Position numbers and translations under genes: made by a program
NCBI RefSeq assembly: GCF_022458865.1
Contig: NZ_JAJNMU010000009.1
Span: 124,001 to 188,000 of the forward strand
DNA length: 64,000 nucleotides
Direction: 5' to 3'
Origin: Paenibacillus periandrae
Lineage (GTDB): Bacteria; Bacillota; Bacilli; Paenibacillales; NBRC-103111
The notes under the pieces: generated by a model
What the model was told of the DNA's origin: nothing
Seen by the model: the letters and a program-made list of their open reading frames with translations, nothing else
The model's database searches: none
Part shown: piece after piece, positions 54,376-64,000 of the stretch
Numbering within the stretch: the first letter of the stretch is position 1
Layout: every line of letters begins with the position of its first letter

Positions 54376-54957
54376 TTGAGTACAGAAAATAACAAAAATT
54401 TTGATGGTAACGCAGAAGCTGAACAAGCTGATGCTAAATATACCGAAGAAGCAGTAAACACTTCCTTTGAAAATGAAGCGGCTCAATCCGAGCAGGCTGA
54501 TCCTCAAGAACAGGAGCTGCTGCAGCTCCGCCAGCAATCGGAAGAAAATTACCAACGTTCTTTACGGACACAAGCCGATTTTGACAACTTTAGAAGAAGA
54601 ACCCGTCAAGAGAAGGAAGAGTTTGCAAAATACGCCTCCCAAAAGGTGATTGAGCAGCTTTTGCCTATAATTGATAATTTTGAACGTGCATTGGCTGCAG
54701 GCAGGGAAAGCAATGATTATGAATCGCTCCTGAAGGGTGTAGATATGATCTACCGTCAACTGGACCAGGCTCTTGCAGGTGAAGGCCTGAAGCGAATGGA
54801 ATCAGTTGGACAGCCATTTAATCCGGAATTCCATCAAGCCATTATGCAAGTTGAATCAGATGAATATGAAGAAGGTATTATCGTCAGTGAAATTCAAAAA
54901 GGCTACCTGCTCAAAGATCGGGTGCTGCGCCCGGCAATGGTTCAAGTAAGCTCTTAG
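54376..54957 (+). CDS. grpE: GrpE, DnaK nucleotide-exchange factor
   Basis: Releases ADP from DnaK. 193 residues: an acidic N-terminus, a long coiled coil (LRTQADFDNFRRRTRQEKEE) and the beta domain (VGQPFNPEFHQAIMQVES, GYLLKDRVLRPAMVQV). The start is TTG 54376 with an excellent AAGGAGGTGA 6 nt upstream. Third gene of the operon, 99 bp after the chaperonin. Confidence 0.97.
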   Translation: MSTENNKNFDGNAEAEQADAKYTEEAVNTSFENEAAQSEQADPQEQELLQLRQQSEENYQRSLRTQADFDNFRRRTRQEKEEFAKYASQKVIEQLLPIIDNFERALAAGRESNDYESLLKGVDMIYRQLDQALAGEGLKRMESVGQPFNPEFHQAIMQVESDEYEEGIIVSEIQKGYLLKDRVLRPAMVQVSS

Positions 54958-54997
54958 GATTTATCTTACCTGGATTAGCTCCAATGATATTGTACAA

Positions 54998-55011
54998 CCG
55001 CAGGCATGCGG
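54998..55011 (+). other. Short hairpin in the grpE-dnaK spacer
   Basis: CCGCA / TGCGG 5-bp stem with a GGCA loop, no T run. It could modulate mRNA processing between grpE and dnaK. Confidence 0.35.
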
Positions 55012-55024
55012 ACTGTTTGCATAG

Positions 55025-56920
<1,896 letters not shown>

Positions 56921-57011
56921 TTTATTCTTGAAAAACATAGGCAAGATGAAGGTCAAAGCTGTTTTCAGGCTTTGACTTTCCGTTTGTGGTTAGAAGAATA
57001 GGAGTGGAACG

Positions 57012-58136
57012 ATGAGTAAACGTGATTATTACGAGGTTCTTGGTCTGAGCAAGAACGCCTCGCAGGACGAGATCAAAAAAGCATATCGTCAAATGGCTCG
57101 CCAATATCATCCAGATGTGAACAAAGCTGCTGATGCCGAAACCAAGTTCAAGGAAGCAAAAGAAGCTTACGACGTCTTGGGCGATGATCAGAAAAAAGCG
57201 CAATACGATCGTTTCGGCCACGTAGATCCCAATCAGGGAATGGGCGGCGCAGGCGGTGCTGATTTTGGCGGCGGCTTCGGCGACTTATTCGACATGTTTT
57301 TTGGTGGTCAAGGTGGTGGGCAAAGACGGAATCCGAATGCGCCGCAGCGCGGTAACGATCTGCAGTACACAATGACGATCGAGTTCAAGGAAGCCGTATT
57401 TGGCAAGGAAATGGATATTCAAATTCCGCGCACGGAAACTTGTGACACGTGTCATGGCAATGGCGCAAAGCCGGGGACAAAGCCGGATACATGTACAGTT
57501 TGTAAAGGCAGTGGTCAGCAGGAGGTCGTACAAAATACGGCGTTTGGCAGAATCGTTAACCGTCGTGTTTGCTCCGCTTGTAATGGTCAGGGTCAAACCA
57601 TCAAGGACAAATGTACAACTTGTCATGGTGCAGGCAAAGTGAAGAAGCAACGTACCATTCATTTGAACATTCCTGCCGGCGTTGATGACGGTGCTCAGCT
57701 GCGTGTTACTGGAGAAGGTGAAGCTGGTTCCAAGGGTGGCCCTTCCGGTGATCTGTATGTCGTGATACGTGTCAAGCCTCATGACTTCTTTGAACGTGAA
57801 AATGATGATATTTATTGCGAGATTCCGTTGACGTTTACTCAGGCTGCACTCGGCGACGAAATCGAGATTCCGACGCTGACCGAAAAAGTGAAGCTGAAAA
57901 TTCCTGCCGGTACCCAGACGGACACTTACTTCCGTTTAAAAGGCAAGGGAGTTCCTCGTTTGCGCGGCTATGGTCAAGGTGACCAGCATGTCAAGGTTAT
58001 TATTGTAACACCGACCAGTTTGAATGAAGAACAGAAAGAACTGCTGCGTGAATTTTCACGACAAAGCGGTGAACATACACACGAGCAGAATCAATCCTTT
58101 TTCGAAAAAGTGAAAAAAGCTATTTTAGGTGAATGA
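57012..58136 (+). CDS. dnaJ: Chaperone DnaJ (Hsp40)
   Basis: Type I Hsp40 that stimulates DnaK. 374 residues: J domain with HPD (YHPDVN), Gly/Phe-rich linker, four CxxCxGxG-type zinc repeats ([32 protein letters not shown]) and two C-terminal beta domains. AGGAG precedes ATG. Last gene of the operon before a strong terminator. Confidence 0.99.
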   Translation: MSKRDYYEVLGLSKNASQDEIKKAYRQMARQYHPDVNKAADAETKFKEAKEAYDVLGDDQKKAQYDRFGHVDPNQGMGGAGGADFGGGFGDLFDMFFGGQGGGQRRNPNAPQRGNDLQYTMTIEFKEAVFGKEMDIQIPRTETCDTCHGNGAKPGTKPDTCTVCKGSGQQEVVQNTAFGRIVNRRVCSACNGQGQTIKDKCTTCHGAGKVKKQRTIHLNIPAGVDDGAQLRVTGEGEAGSKGGPSGDLYVVIRVKPHDFFERENDDIYCEIPLTFTQAALGDEIEIPTLTEKVKLKIPAGTQTDTYFRLKGKGVPRLRGYGQGDQHVKVIIVTPTSLNEEQKELLREFSRQSGEHTHEQNQSFFEKVKKAILGE

Positions 58137-58182
58137 TAACCATAAATTGATTTGAAAAGTGGTATGCTGCAGTTGTAGTGGG

Positions 58183-58217
58183 CACATCAGGCTAAGTGTA
58201 GCTTGATGTGTTTTTTT
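58183..58217 (+). terminator. Terminator of the hrcA-dnaJ operon
   Basis: 12-bp stem CACATCAG-GCTA / TAGC-TTGATGTG (one G-U pair), AGTG loop, seven T. Confidence 0.92.
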
Positions 58218-58309
58218 GTATATTGTTTATTGTATAGCCAGCCTCGCTTGGTAAACAATACTGAGGTATGCAGTTAACCCATTCGAAAGAAGAAAGTGAG
58301 GCAAGACTA

Positions 58310-58462
58310 ATGGATAAGCAGCAAAAAAGTGTAAGAACATCTAGAAACCAGTTACCGATCGCAAAAAAAGAAGACGTGGATTATCATGCAGAGTTTGCCG
58401 ATGATAACGACAGGATTGCATCAAAACGTGCGTCCGAGGCGGATCAACGTCAGGAATCCTGA
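58310..58462 (+). CDS. Small acidic/charged protein, YfhD-like
   Basis: A 50-residue soluble protein; the C-terminal half (DVDYHAEFADDNDRIASKRA followed by a Glu/Gln/Arg-rich tail) resembles YfhD-family small proteins. Start at ATG 58310 with a GTGAGG site about 10 nt upstream; the frame could begin at 58268. Function unknown. Confidence 0.6.
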   Translation: MDKQQKSVRTSRNQLPIAKKEDVDYHAEFADDNDRIASKRASEADQRQES

Positions 58463-58499
58463 TAATGTAATGATTGCTCTGTGAATGGAGGAGACAGTT

Positions 58500-58787
58500 T
58501 TGGCTGAAAAAAGCATGCAGGCCTATTTTCATTCGTCAGCAGAAGCACAAAGTATCCTTACAAAGCTGAAGGCGTTACGGGTGAAGGATGTTCAAATAAA
58601 CCAGGTGGGCTCGAACCCTGTAGAGGAAAACTCGCAAACTGCTATGACTAGTGCAGTCGGCTTTGAAGGTGAGGATACGGCTTCTGACGGGGACGGCAGG
58701 CTGGGTACCCTTTTAACGGCACTCATTGATGAGGTAAGCTATAAGCAGGCAGTACGAGTGGTACGTGATGGCGGTGGCGTGATTTAG
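58500..58787 (+). CDS. Hypothetical protein (95 aa)
   Basis: No membrane segment. The N-terminal part (MQAYFHSSAEAQSILTKLKA) followed by short strands suggests a small alpha/beta fold like YflT/general-stress-type domains, but I cannot confirm it. Start at TTG 58500, 7-8 nt after GGAGGAG; ATG 58485 precedes this site. It lies 37 bp after the YfhD-like gene and may be cotranscribed. Confidence 0.6.
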   Translation: MAEKSMQAYFHSSAEAQSILTKLKALRVKDVQINQVGSNPVEENSQTAMTSAVGFEGEDTASDGDGRLGTLLTALIDEVSYKQAVRVVRDGGGVI

Positions 58788-58808
58788 GGATAGGTTAGCA
58801 ATTAGCAG

Positions 58809-58833
58809 AAGCTTCCTCGACGGAAGCTTTTTT
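58809..58833 (+). terminator. Terminator before the repeat block
   Basis: Perfect 8-bp stem AAGCTTCC / GGAAGCTT, loop TCGAC, T tail. Confidence 0.85.
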
Positions 58834-58879
58834 GTTGTGCCGAAGTATTGTATACTGGGAACAATGTGCATTCGAGCGT

Positions 58880-58979
58880 TTTGCTGTGCAAAGCTCAGGC
58901 TGATGCTTACGAAGAAAGCTTTGCTACGCAAAGCTCAGGTTAATGCTTACGATGCTAGTTTTTGCTAAAGCAAAAACTC
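58880..58979 (+). repeat. 40-bp direct repeats with hairpin boundaries upstream of prmA
   Basis: Two near-identical 40-bp units start at 58880 and 58920, sharing GCAAAGCTCAGG and ATGCTTACGA; a third, diverged boundary starts at 58961. Each boundary is palindromic: TTTGC-TGT-GCAAA, AGCTTTGC-TAC-GCAAAGCT, and TTTTTGCT-AA-AGCAAAAA. The last lies directly before the prmA ribosome-binding site. It may be an interspersed repeat family or a regulatory leader. Confidence 0.85.
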
Positions 58980-58995
58980 TTAGGAGGATTCAAAC

Positions 58996-59979
58996 ATGCG
59001 GTGGCATGAGGTAACGGTGTATACAACCGAAGAGGCAATTGAAATGGTTTCAAATTTTATTCATGAATTAGGTGCGGGTGGCGTATCGATTGAAGAGTCG
59101 GGGACGCTGAACAAGGAACGGGATACGTCGTTTGGGCAGCTGTATGATCGGCCTTTGAATGATATTCCGGAAGGTTTTGCGGTAATTCAAGGGTATTTTT
59201 CCAAGGATGTTGATATGGCTGATGTCATGGAAAGGCTGCAGGAGTCTGTAGCCCAGCTAAGCGAGTACGATATTGATACGGGTAATCCGACCTTCGCACT
59301 GCAGGAAGTTGATGATGAGGATTGGGCGAATGCGTGGAAGCAATATTTTAAGCCGGTACGGATCTCCGAGCGACTGACGATTAAGCCGACCTGGGAGGAA
59401 TATACGCCAGAAACGGATGAGCTGATCATTGAGCTTGACCCGGGAATGGCCTTTGGAACAGGGACTCATGCAACAACCTCTCTGTGCCTGCGTGCATTGG
59501 AGACCGTGATCAAAGAGGGCGACGATGTGATTGATGTCGGAACCGGCTCAGGCATATTGGCGATAGCTGCGGCCAAGCTGGGCGCTCGTCATGTACTTGC
59601 TGTAGATTTGGACCCGGTTGCAGTCGAAAGTGCTATGGACAATACAGCGCTGAATGGACTGACAAGTCTGATTTCGGTCAAGCAAAGCGATTTACTTCAG
59701 GTGCTGAATGAAAGTGCTTCTGGAGATAGCGAGAAAGCCTCCGCGCTTGGTGTGCGTGTGCCGGTACAGGTTGTTGTTGCGAATATTTTAGCTGAAATTA
59801 TTTTGTTGTTTGTTCAGGAAGTTTATGATGTTTTGGAAGCGGGTGGCGTGTATGTCGTTTCCGGTGTAATTAGCAGTAAGGCGGAGCTTGTAGAGCAAGG
59901 ACTTAGAGCCGTTGGTTTTACTGTTACAGAACAGATTGAGGATCAGGCTTGGGTCGTTATTATAGCTAGAAAGCTGTAG
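58996..59979 (+). CDS. prmA: Ribosomal protein L11 methyltransferase
   Basis: Trimethylates ribosomal protein L11. 327 residues: an N-terminal substrate-recognition domain and a SAM domain with DPGMAFGTGTHATTSLCL, VIDVGTGSGILAIAAAKLGA and VVANILAEII. AGGAGG precedes ATG. It follows the repeat block and starts the prmA-M50-rsmE-mtaB run. Confidence 0.97.
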   Translation: MRWHEVTVYTTEEAIEMVSNFIHELGAGGVSIEESGTLNKERDTSFGQLYDRPLNDIPEGFAVIQGYFSKDVDMADVMERLQESVAQLSEYDIDTGNPTFALQEVDDEDWANAWKQYFKPVRISERLTIKPTWEEYTPETDELIIELDPGMAFGTGTHATTSLCLRALETVIKEGDDVIDVGTGSGILAIAAAKLGARHVLAVDLDPVAVESAMDNTALNGLTSLISVKQSDLLQVLNESASGDSEKASALGVRVPVQVVVANILAEIILLFVQEVYDVLEAGGVYVVSGVISSKAELVEQGLRAVGFTVTEQIEDQAWVVIIARKL

Positions 59980-59987
59980 GTGAATGT

Positions 59988-60680
59988 ATGGATTTCAGTT
60001 CTTTTTTAGCATTTCCTGTTGAGCAAATGCCGTTTGTGTTTCTCGTTTTATTAATTGGCTTTACGATTCATGAATTTTCCCATGCGATAGTTGCTGACCG
60101 TTTTGGAGATGAAACTCCACGTTCTATGGGCAGGGTAACCTTAAATCCACGTTCACATATCGATTGGCTGGGGATGATTTTTTTCCTGGTGATCGGTGTG
60201 GGCTGGGCGAAGCCGGTGCTTGTGAATCGGGCTCGTTTCAAAAGTCCGCGAGTGATGGGTATCATTGTGTCTCTCGTTGGTCCGTTAAGTAATTTGGTAT
60301 TGGCCTTCATCAGCTTGATTATTTTTTATGCGCTGCTGCAGGGTCATGTCATTGACGGTTTTTCAGTCGGAACCATTAAAGCTATAAAATTATTTTTTAG
60401 TCTAATGATCATGCAAAATATTTTTCTGTTCATCCTGAATTTAATTCCTTTCCCGCCACTCGACGGTTACCGGATTTTGGAGGATTTGCTGCCGCGTGCC
60501 TGGGCTGACAAAATGAGATCCTATCAGCAATGGCTGTTTTATGCAATTCTGCTTATGTTCTTCATACCGCCGATTCGGAATGTGACGATTGGACCGATTT
60601 TTGAATTTCAATGGACCATACTTGCCGCTTTTAATTGGGTTGCCGTACATATTTTTGGGGGCGGCGTGCTGCGCATGTAG
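59988..60680 (+). CDS. Site-2 protease-like membrane peptidase (M50)
   Basis: A 230-residue membrane metalloprotease with the zinc motif HEFSH (TIHEFSHAIVADRFGD) in the first helix bundle and the second zinc ligand in NLIPFPPLDGYRIL. About five to six transmembrane helices. The subset is the short YwhC-like M50B family without a PDZ domain. The substrate is unknown; anti-sigma factors are typical targets of the family. It sits 8 bp after prmA. Confidence 0.9.
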   Translation: MDFSSFLAFPVEQMPFVFLVLLIGFTIHEFSHAIVADRFGDETPRSMGRVTLNPRSHIDWLGMIFFLVIGVGWAKPVLVNRARFKSPRVMGIIVSLVGPLSNLVLAFISLIIFYALLQGHVIDGFSVGTIKAIKLFFSLMIMQNIFLFILNLIPFPPLDGYRILEDLLPRAWADKMRSYQQWLFYAILLMFFIPPIRNVTIGPIFEFQWTILAAFNWVAVHIFGGGVLRM

Positions 60681-60781
60681 TCACCGTCCATGATCAATAG
60701 TGCGTGAAGTGTGTAGATTTTTACGGACAATCATAGTATGATGTAGGTTGATATTTTGAATAATAGAAAGTAGAGAAGCAC

Positions 60782-61558
60782 ATGCAGCGTTATTTTATTG
60801 CACCTGAGCAATTTACTGAAGCCGCGGTTACGATTTCCGGCGATGACGCTCATCATTTGGTTAGAGTGATGCGGGCAAAAGAAGGCGAGCAGGTCATTGT
60901 CAGCGATGGTGAGAGTCGTGAGGCATTGGTGCGTATTCGCGAGTTGGATAAAGATCAGGTAACAGCCGATATTGTAGAGCTTTTATCGATGAATCATGAG
61001 GCGAACGTAGAGGTATGGATCGCTCAAAGCTTACCCAAAGGTGACAAGATGGAAACCGTTATCCAAAAGGGGACGGAAATCGGTGCTGCCCGGTTCATTC
61101 CTTTCATATCGGAGCGGACTGTAGTCCAGCTTGATGCCAAGAAGGAAGGCAAGCGCGTGGAGCGCTGGCAAAAAATTGCCAAGGAAGCGGCTGAACAGGC
61201 CCATCGCAACCGTGTACCTGTGGTAGATATACCTTTAACCTGGAAAGCTTTACTTCAGCAGGCTGGCTTAGCGGATGCGGCCTGGATCTGTTATGAGAAG
61301 GAAAATGGCTTGCAGCTTAGGCAGCAAATTCAAGCAGCATTGGCCAGCAGGCAGGTAACAGACACTTCCACTGATAAAATAAAGCTTATGCTCATCGTAG
61401 GACCAGAGGGTGGCTTTAGTGAACGAGAAGTGGAAGCAGCGGAAGCGGCGGGGTGTCGTTCGATCAGCCTGGGCAAACGTATTTTACGAACAGAAACGGC
61501 AGCTATGGTCGGATTAACTTGTATTTTGTACGAATCCGGCGAGATGGGAGGAAATTAG
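60782..61558 (+). CDS. rsmE: 16S rRNA (uracil1498-N3)-methyltransferase RsmE
   Basis: A 258-residue SPOUT methyltransferase. N-terminal PUA-like domain (HHLVRVMRAKEGEQVIVSDG) and the knot motifs: QKGTEIGAARFIPF, SERTVVQ, LIVGPEGGFSEREVEAA, SLGKRILRTETA. One base separates it from mtaB. Confidence 0.97.
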   Translation: MQRYFIAPEQFTEAAVTISGDDAHHLVRVMRAKEGEQVIVSDGESREALVRIRELDKDQVTADIVELLSMNHEANVEVWIAQSLPKGDKMETVIQKGTEIGAARFIPFISERTVVQLDAKKEGKRVERWQKIAKEAAEQAHRNRVPVVDIPLTWKALLQQAGLADAAWICYEKENGLQLRQQIQAALASRQVTDTSTDKIKLMLIVGPEGGFSEREVEAAEAAGCRSISLGKRILRTETAAMVGLTCILYESGEMGGN

Positions 61559-61559
61559 A

Positions 61560-62894
61560 ATGCCTACAGTAGCATTTCATACATTAGGCTGTAAAGTGAA
61601 TTTTTATGATACGGAAGCGATCTGGCAGCTATTCAAGCACGAAGGCTATGAGCAGATAGATTTTGAAGCGTCCGCTGACATATATGTGATCAATACCTGT
61701 ACGGTAACCAATACGGGCGACAAAAAAAGCAGACAGATGATCCGACGTGCGATTCGCCGTAACCCGGAAGCCATTGTTGCAGTTACAGGCTGTTATGCGC
61801 AAACCTCTCCTGCGGAAATTTTGGCCATACCAGGCGTTGACCTGGTTATTGGGACACAGGACCGGGATAAAATCATTCCGTATGTGCAGCAGTTGGTTCA
61901 GGAGCGTCAGCCGATTAATGCGGTACGCAATATTATGAAAACCCGTCAATTCGAAGAGCTGGATGTACCGGATTTTGCCGATCACACAAGAGCCTTTCTG
62001 AAAATTCAAGAGGGCTGCAACAATTTCTGTACGTTCTGTATCATCCCTTGGTCACGTGGACTTATGCGCAGCAGGGAGCCTCAGAGTGTACTGAAGCAGG
62101 CGAGAATGCTGGTGGATGCAGGCTATCAGGAGATTGTGCTGACAGGGATTCATACGGGCGGTTATGGCGAGGATATCGAGAACTACAGTCTGGCCAAGCT
62201 GCTCTGGGATTTGGACAAGGTGCAAGGTCTCAAACGCATTCGTATCTCTTCCATTGAAGCCAGCCAAATCACGGATGAGGTGCTGGATGTGCTGAAGCAT
62301 TCAGACAAAATGTGCCGTCATCTGCATATTCCGCTTCAAGCTGGTGACGATCAGGTGTTGGCGAGAATGCGTCGCAAATATACGACAGCCGAGTTTGGCG
62401 AGAAAATCAAGCGAATTCGTGAAATTATGCCGGACGTCGCAATAACCACGGATGTGATTGTCGGCTTCCCAGGTGAGACGGACGAGATGTTCATGAATGG
62501 CAAAAGGTTTATGGAGCAGATGCAGTTCTCCGAAATGCACGTATTCCCTTATTCCCAAAGAACAGGAACCCCTGCTGCTCGGATGGAGGACCAAGTCGAT
62601 GAAGAATTAAAAAACACGCGTGTACATGAGCTGATTGATTTGTCGGAGCACATGCAATGGACCTATGCGCAGAAATTCGTGGGTCATGTGCTGGATGTGA
62701 TACCGGAGAATGGCAATAAAGGCCGAGCAGATTCCATCATTATGGGCTACACGGACAACTATTTGCAGGTTGTATTTGAAGGCAGCAAGGATTCAATCGG
62801 GCGTATTTGTCAGGTTAAGATTGTTGAAGCTGGTGTCAATGAATGCCGCGGGGAGCAAATTGTTATACCGGAAATTGCACGGGCTATCGTTTAA
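61560..62894 (+). CDS. mtaB: tRNA (N6-threonylcarbamoyladenosine(37)-C2)-methylthiotransferase MtaB
   Basis: Radical SAM methylthiotransferase acting on t6A37 of tRNA. 444 residues: UPF0004 domain with its cluster Cys (HTLGCKVNFYD, INTCTVTNTGDKKSRQ, VTGCYAQTSP), the radical SAM motif EGCNNFCTFC, and a TRAM domain. The start has GGGAGG 8 nt upstream. B. subtilis yqeV ortholog, placed after rsmE. Confidence 0.97.
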   Translation: MPTVAFHTLGCKVNFYDTEAIWQLFKHEGYEQIDFEASADIYVINTCTVTNTGDKKSRQMIRRAIRRNPEAIVAVTGCYAQTSPAEILAIPGVDLVIGTQDRDKIIPYVQQLVQERQPINAVRNIMKTRQFEELDVPDFADHTRAFLKIQEGCNNFCTFCIIPWSRGLMRSREPQSVLKQARMLVDAGYQEIVLTGIHTGGYGEDIENYSLAKLLWDLDKVQGLKRIRISSIEASQITDEVLDVLKHSDKMCRHLHIPLQAGDDQVLARMRRKYTTAEFGEKIKRIREIMPDVAITTDVIVGFPGETDEMFMNGKRFMEQMQFSEMHVFPYSQRTGTPAARMEDQVDEELKNTRVHELIDLSEHMQWTYAQKFVGHVLDVIPENGNKGRADSIIMGYTDNYLQVVFEGSKDSIGRICQVKIVEAGVNECRGEQIVIPEIARAIV

Positions 62895-62914
62895 ATTGTA
62901 GTGCTGCATGAACG

Positions 62915-62955
62915 AAGGATTTCATTCTGGTATAAGAGTGAAATCTTTCTTTTTA
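62915..62955 (+). terminator. Intrinsic terminator after mtaB
   Basis: 13-bp stem AAGGATTTCATTC / GAGTGAAATCTTT with an 8-nt loop, followed by CTTTTT. Confidence 0.85.
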
Positions 62956-62981
62956 ATTGAAAAGAAACCGGGGTGGATGGA

Positions 62982-63680
62982 ATGAGTGAAATGGAGGGTT
63001 TAAAGTTGGATCTGAAACAGCTGCCATCATACATCGATCATACGCTTTTAAAGGCGGATGCCACATCTGCAGCTATTCACAAGCTGTGTGAGGAAGCGCT
63101 AGAGTATGGTTTTTACAGCGTTTGTGTGAACGGGGTTTGGGTACCTTTCTGTAAAAATGTACTTGAAGGCAGCAATGTGCGGATCAGTGTGGTGTGCGGC
63201 TTTCCGTTAGGCGCCAGTAATCCGGCTGTCAAGGCTTTCGAAGCTGCTCAAGCGGTTGAGGCCGGAGCGTCAGAAATCGATATGGTGCTGCAGGTAGGGC
63301 AACTGCTCGAAGGTAATGAGGACGCTGTTCGTGAAGACATTCGCGGCGTGGTGAAGGCAGTAGCAGGTCGCGCTATTGTGAAAGTAATTTTTGAGACTGG
63401 TTATTTGAATGAGCAGCAAAAGATCACAGCCTGCCGGCTCTCTGAGGAAGCTGGAGCGCACTATGTAAAGACTTCGACCGGATTTGGTCCTGGAGGAGCG
63501 TCGGCCCCGGATATACGCCTGATGCGTGCGAATGTATCCGCGTCAATCGGGGTGAAGGCTTCCGGAGCTGTTCGTGATCTAGCTACAGCCCTGAGCATGA
63601 TCGAAGCAGGAGCAACCCGTCTGGGAACGAGCTCAGGTGTTGCGATTATGAAAGGTACTTCGAGCTCATCGTCTTATTAA
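62982..63680 (+). CDS. deoC: Deoxyribose-phosphate aldolase
   Basis: Cleaves deoxyribose-5-phosphate to acetaldehyde and glyceraldehyde-3-phosphate in nucleoside salvage. 232 residues, class I aldolase: IDHTLLKADAT near the start, VVCGFPLGA, EIDMVLQVGQ, KVIFETGYL (Schiff-base region Lys), VKTSTGFGPGGA and GVKASGAVRDL. Two good starts exist: ATG 62982 with GGGGTGG, and TTG 63006 with GGAGGG 7 nt upstream; I give the longer. No other deo genes are near. Confidence 0.95.
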   Translation: MSEMEGLKLDLKQLPSYIDHTLLKADATSAAIHKLCEEALEYGFYSVCVNGVWVPFCKNVLEGSNVRISVVCGFPLGASNPAVKAFEAAQAVEAGASEIDMVLQVGQLLEGNEDAVREDIRGVVKAVAGRAIVKVIFETGYLNEQQKITACRLSEEAGAHYVKTSTGFGPGGASAPDIRLMRANVSASIGVKASGAVRDLATALSMIEAGATRLGTSSGVAIMKGTSSSSSY

Positions 63681-63702
63681 TATTAAAATGAGGAGGCCCC
63701 GA

Positions 63703-64000
63703 ATGGCTGCCGTATATTTGGATAAAAAACGTAAAAGACGGCTTGAAGCGGGACATCCGTGGATTTTTCAATCCGAAGTGGAACGAACAGAAGGCGAACC
63801 TGCTGCAGGTCAATTGCTTTCGGTACATACGCATAATGGACAATATTTAGCCACTGGCTACTGGAACCCGACTTCGCAAATTGTGGTGCGGATTGTTTCC
63901 TATGAGCCGTTGGAGGCCATGACGCATGATTTTTTTGTTGAGAAATTTAAAATTTGTCTGGAGCATCGAGAACGTTTTGTGCCGGAAGCACGCTCTTACA
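63703..64000 (+). CDS. RlmI/YwbD-type class I rRNA methyltransferase (partial, runs off right edge)
   Basis: The first 99 codons show an N-terminal PUA-like domain (LDKKRKRRLEAGHPWIFQSE, then YWNPTSQIVVRIVSYE) typical of RlmI-type 23S rRNA cytosine-C5 methyltransferases. AGGAGG precedes ATG. The SAM domain lies outside the window, so the specific target is not determined. Confidence 0.8.
   Translation, partial: MAAVYLDKKRKRRLEAGHPWIFQSEVERTEGEPAAGQLLSVHTHNGQYLATGYWNPTSQIVVRIVSYEPLEAMTHDFFVEKFKICLEHRERFVPEARSY

Overview
The window reads as a chromosomal stretch of a spore-forming, low-to-mid GC Bacillota, most likely Paenibacillus or a close relative. This rests on three things: sporulation and germination genes (gpr, spoIIP, a spoVAC-AD-AE set), an S-layer-homology (SLH) surface protein, and gene order matching the Bacillus subtilis yqeG-to-mtaB block (yqeG, yqeH, aroE, yhbY, nadD, yqeK, rsfS, yqeM, comER, comEA, comEB, comEC, holA, rpsT, gpr, spoIIP, yqxA, lepA, hemW, hrcA, grpE, dnaK, dnaJ, prmA, rsmE, mtaB). 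The genus is an inference; no 16S rRNA gene is present.

Layout. 1-1.5 kb: a partial ECF-type ABC ATPase (minus) diverges from bioY, with a BirA-type operator between them. 1.6-3.1 kb: an SGNH hydrolase and a secreted L,D-transpeptidase. 3.1-3.4 kb: a gene-free stretch that can fold into a closed RNA domain ending in an intrinsic terminator. 3.6-11.8 kb: an RND-type adaptor with a very long alpha-hairpin, an RND permease, and an RCC1-propeller/SLH surface protein. 11.9-13.2 kb: a uronate isomerase-like enzyme (minus). 13.6-16.7 kb: a DUF1657/DUF421/spoVA cluster like the mobile spoVA-2 operon. 16.9-21.4 kb: MoxR, DUF58 and transglutaminase genes. 21.5-27.8 kb: the yqeG-yqeM housekeeping operon. 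28-31.6 kb: a TraX-like membrane protein and T-box-controlled leuS. 31.7-37.6 kb: the competence locus (comER divergent from comEA-comEB-comEC), interrupted by an Rpn-family nuclease gene with its own terminator. 37.6-41.3 kb: a DUF2264 gene and an ECF sigma/anti-sigma pair. 41.5-51.6 kb: holA, rpsT, gpr, a chemoreceptor, spoIIP, yqxA, lepA, hemW and a GNAT. 51.6-58.2 kb: the CIRCE-controlled heat-shock operon hrcA - archaeal-like (group III) chaperonin - grpE - dnaK - dnaJ. 58.3-64 kb: two small genes, a 40-bp repeat block, prmA, an M50 protease, rsmE, mtaB, deoC and a partial rRNA methyltransferase.

Most genes lie on the plus strand and are tightly packed, with 4-base stop/start overlaps inside operons (RND pair, MoxR operon, rsfS-cvfB, comEB-rpn, hrcA-chaperonin). 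Themes are ribosome and tRNA biogenesis, protein quality control, DNA uptake, spore formation and germination, and cell-envelope export.

Most notable: (1) a thermosome-like chaperonin embedded in the bacterial hrcA-dnaK operon; (2) an RND-type export locus with a roughly 300-residue adaptor hairpin and a surface-anchored 14-repeat RCC1 protein; (3) an unidentified structured RNA candidate just upstream of that locus; (4) an Rpn nuclease inserted in the comE operon; (5) a spoVA2mob-like cluster; and (6) two very small membrane-peptide ORFs. Several start codons given here are downstream of the longest possible start because a strong ribosome-binding site sits there; the reasons are in each entry.
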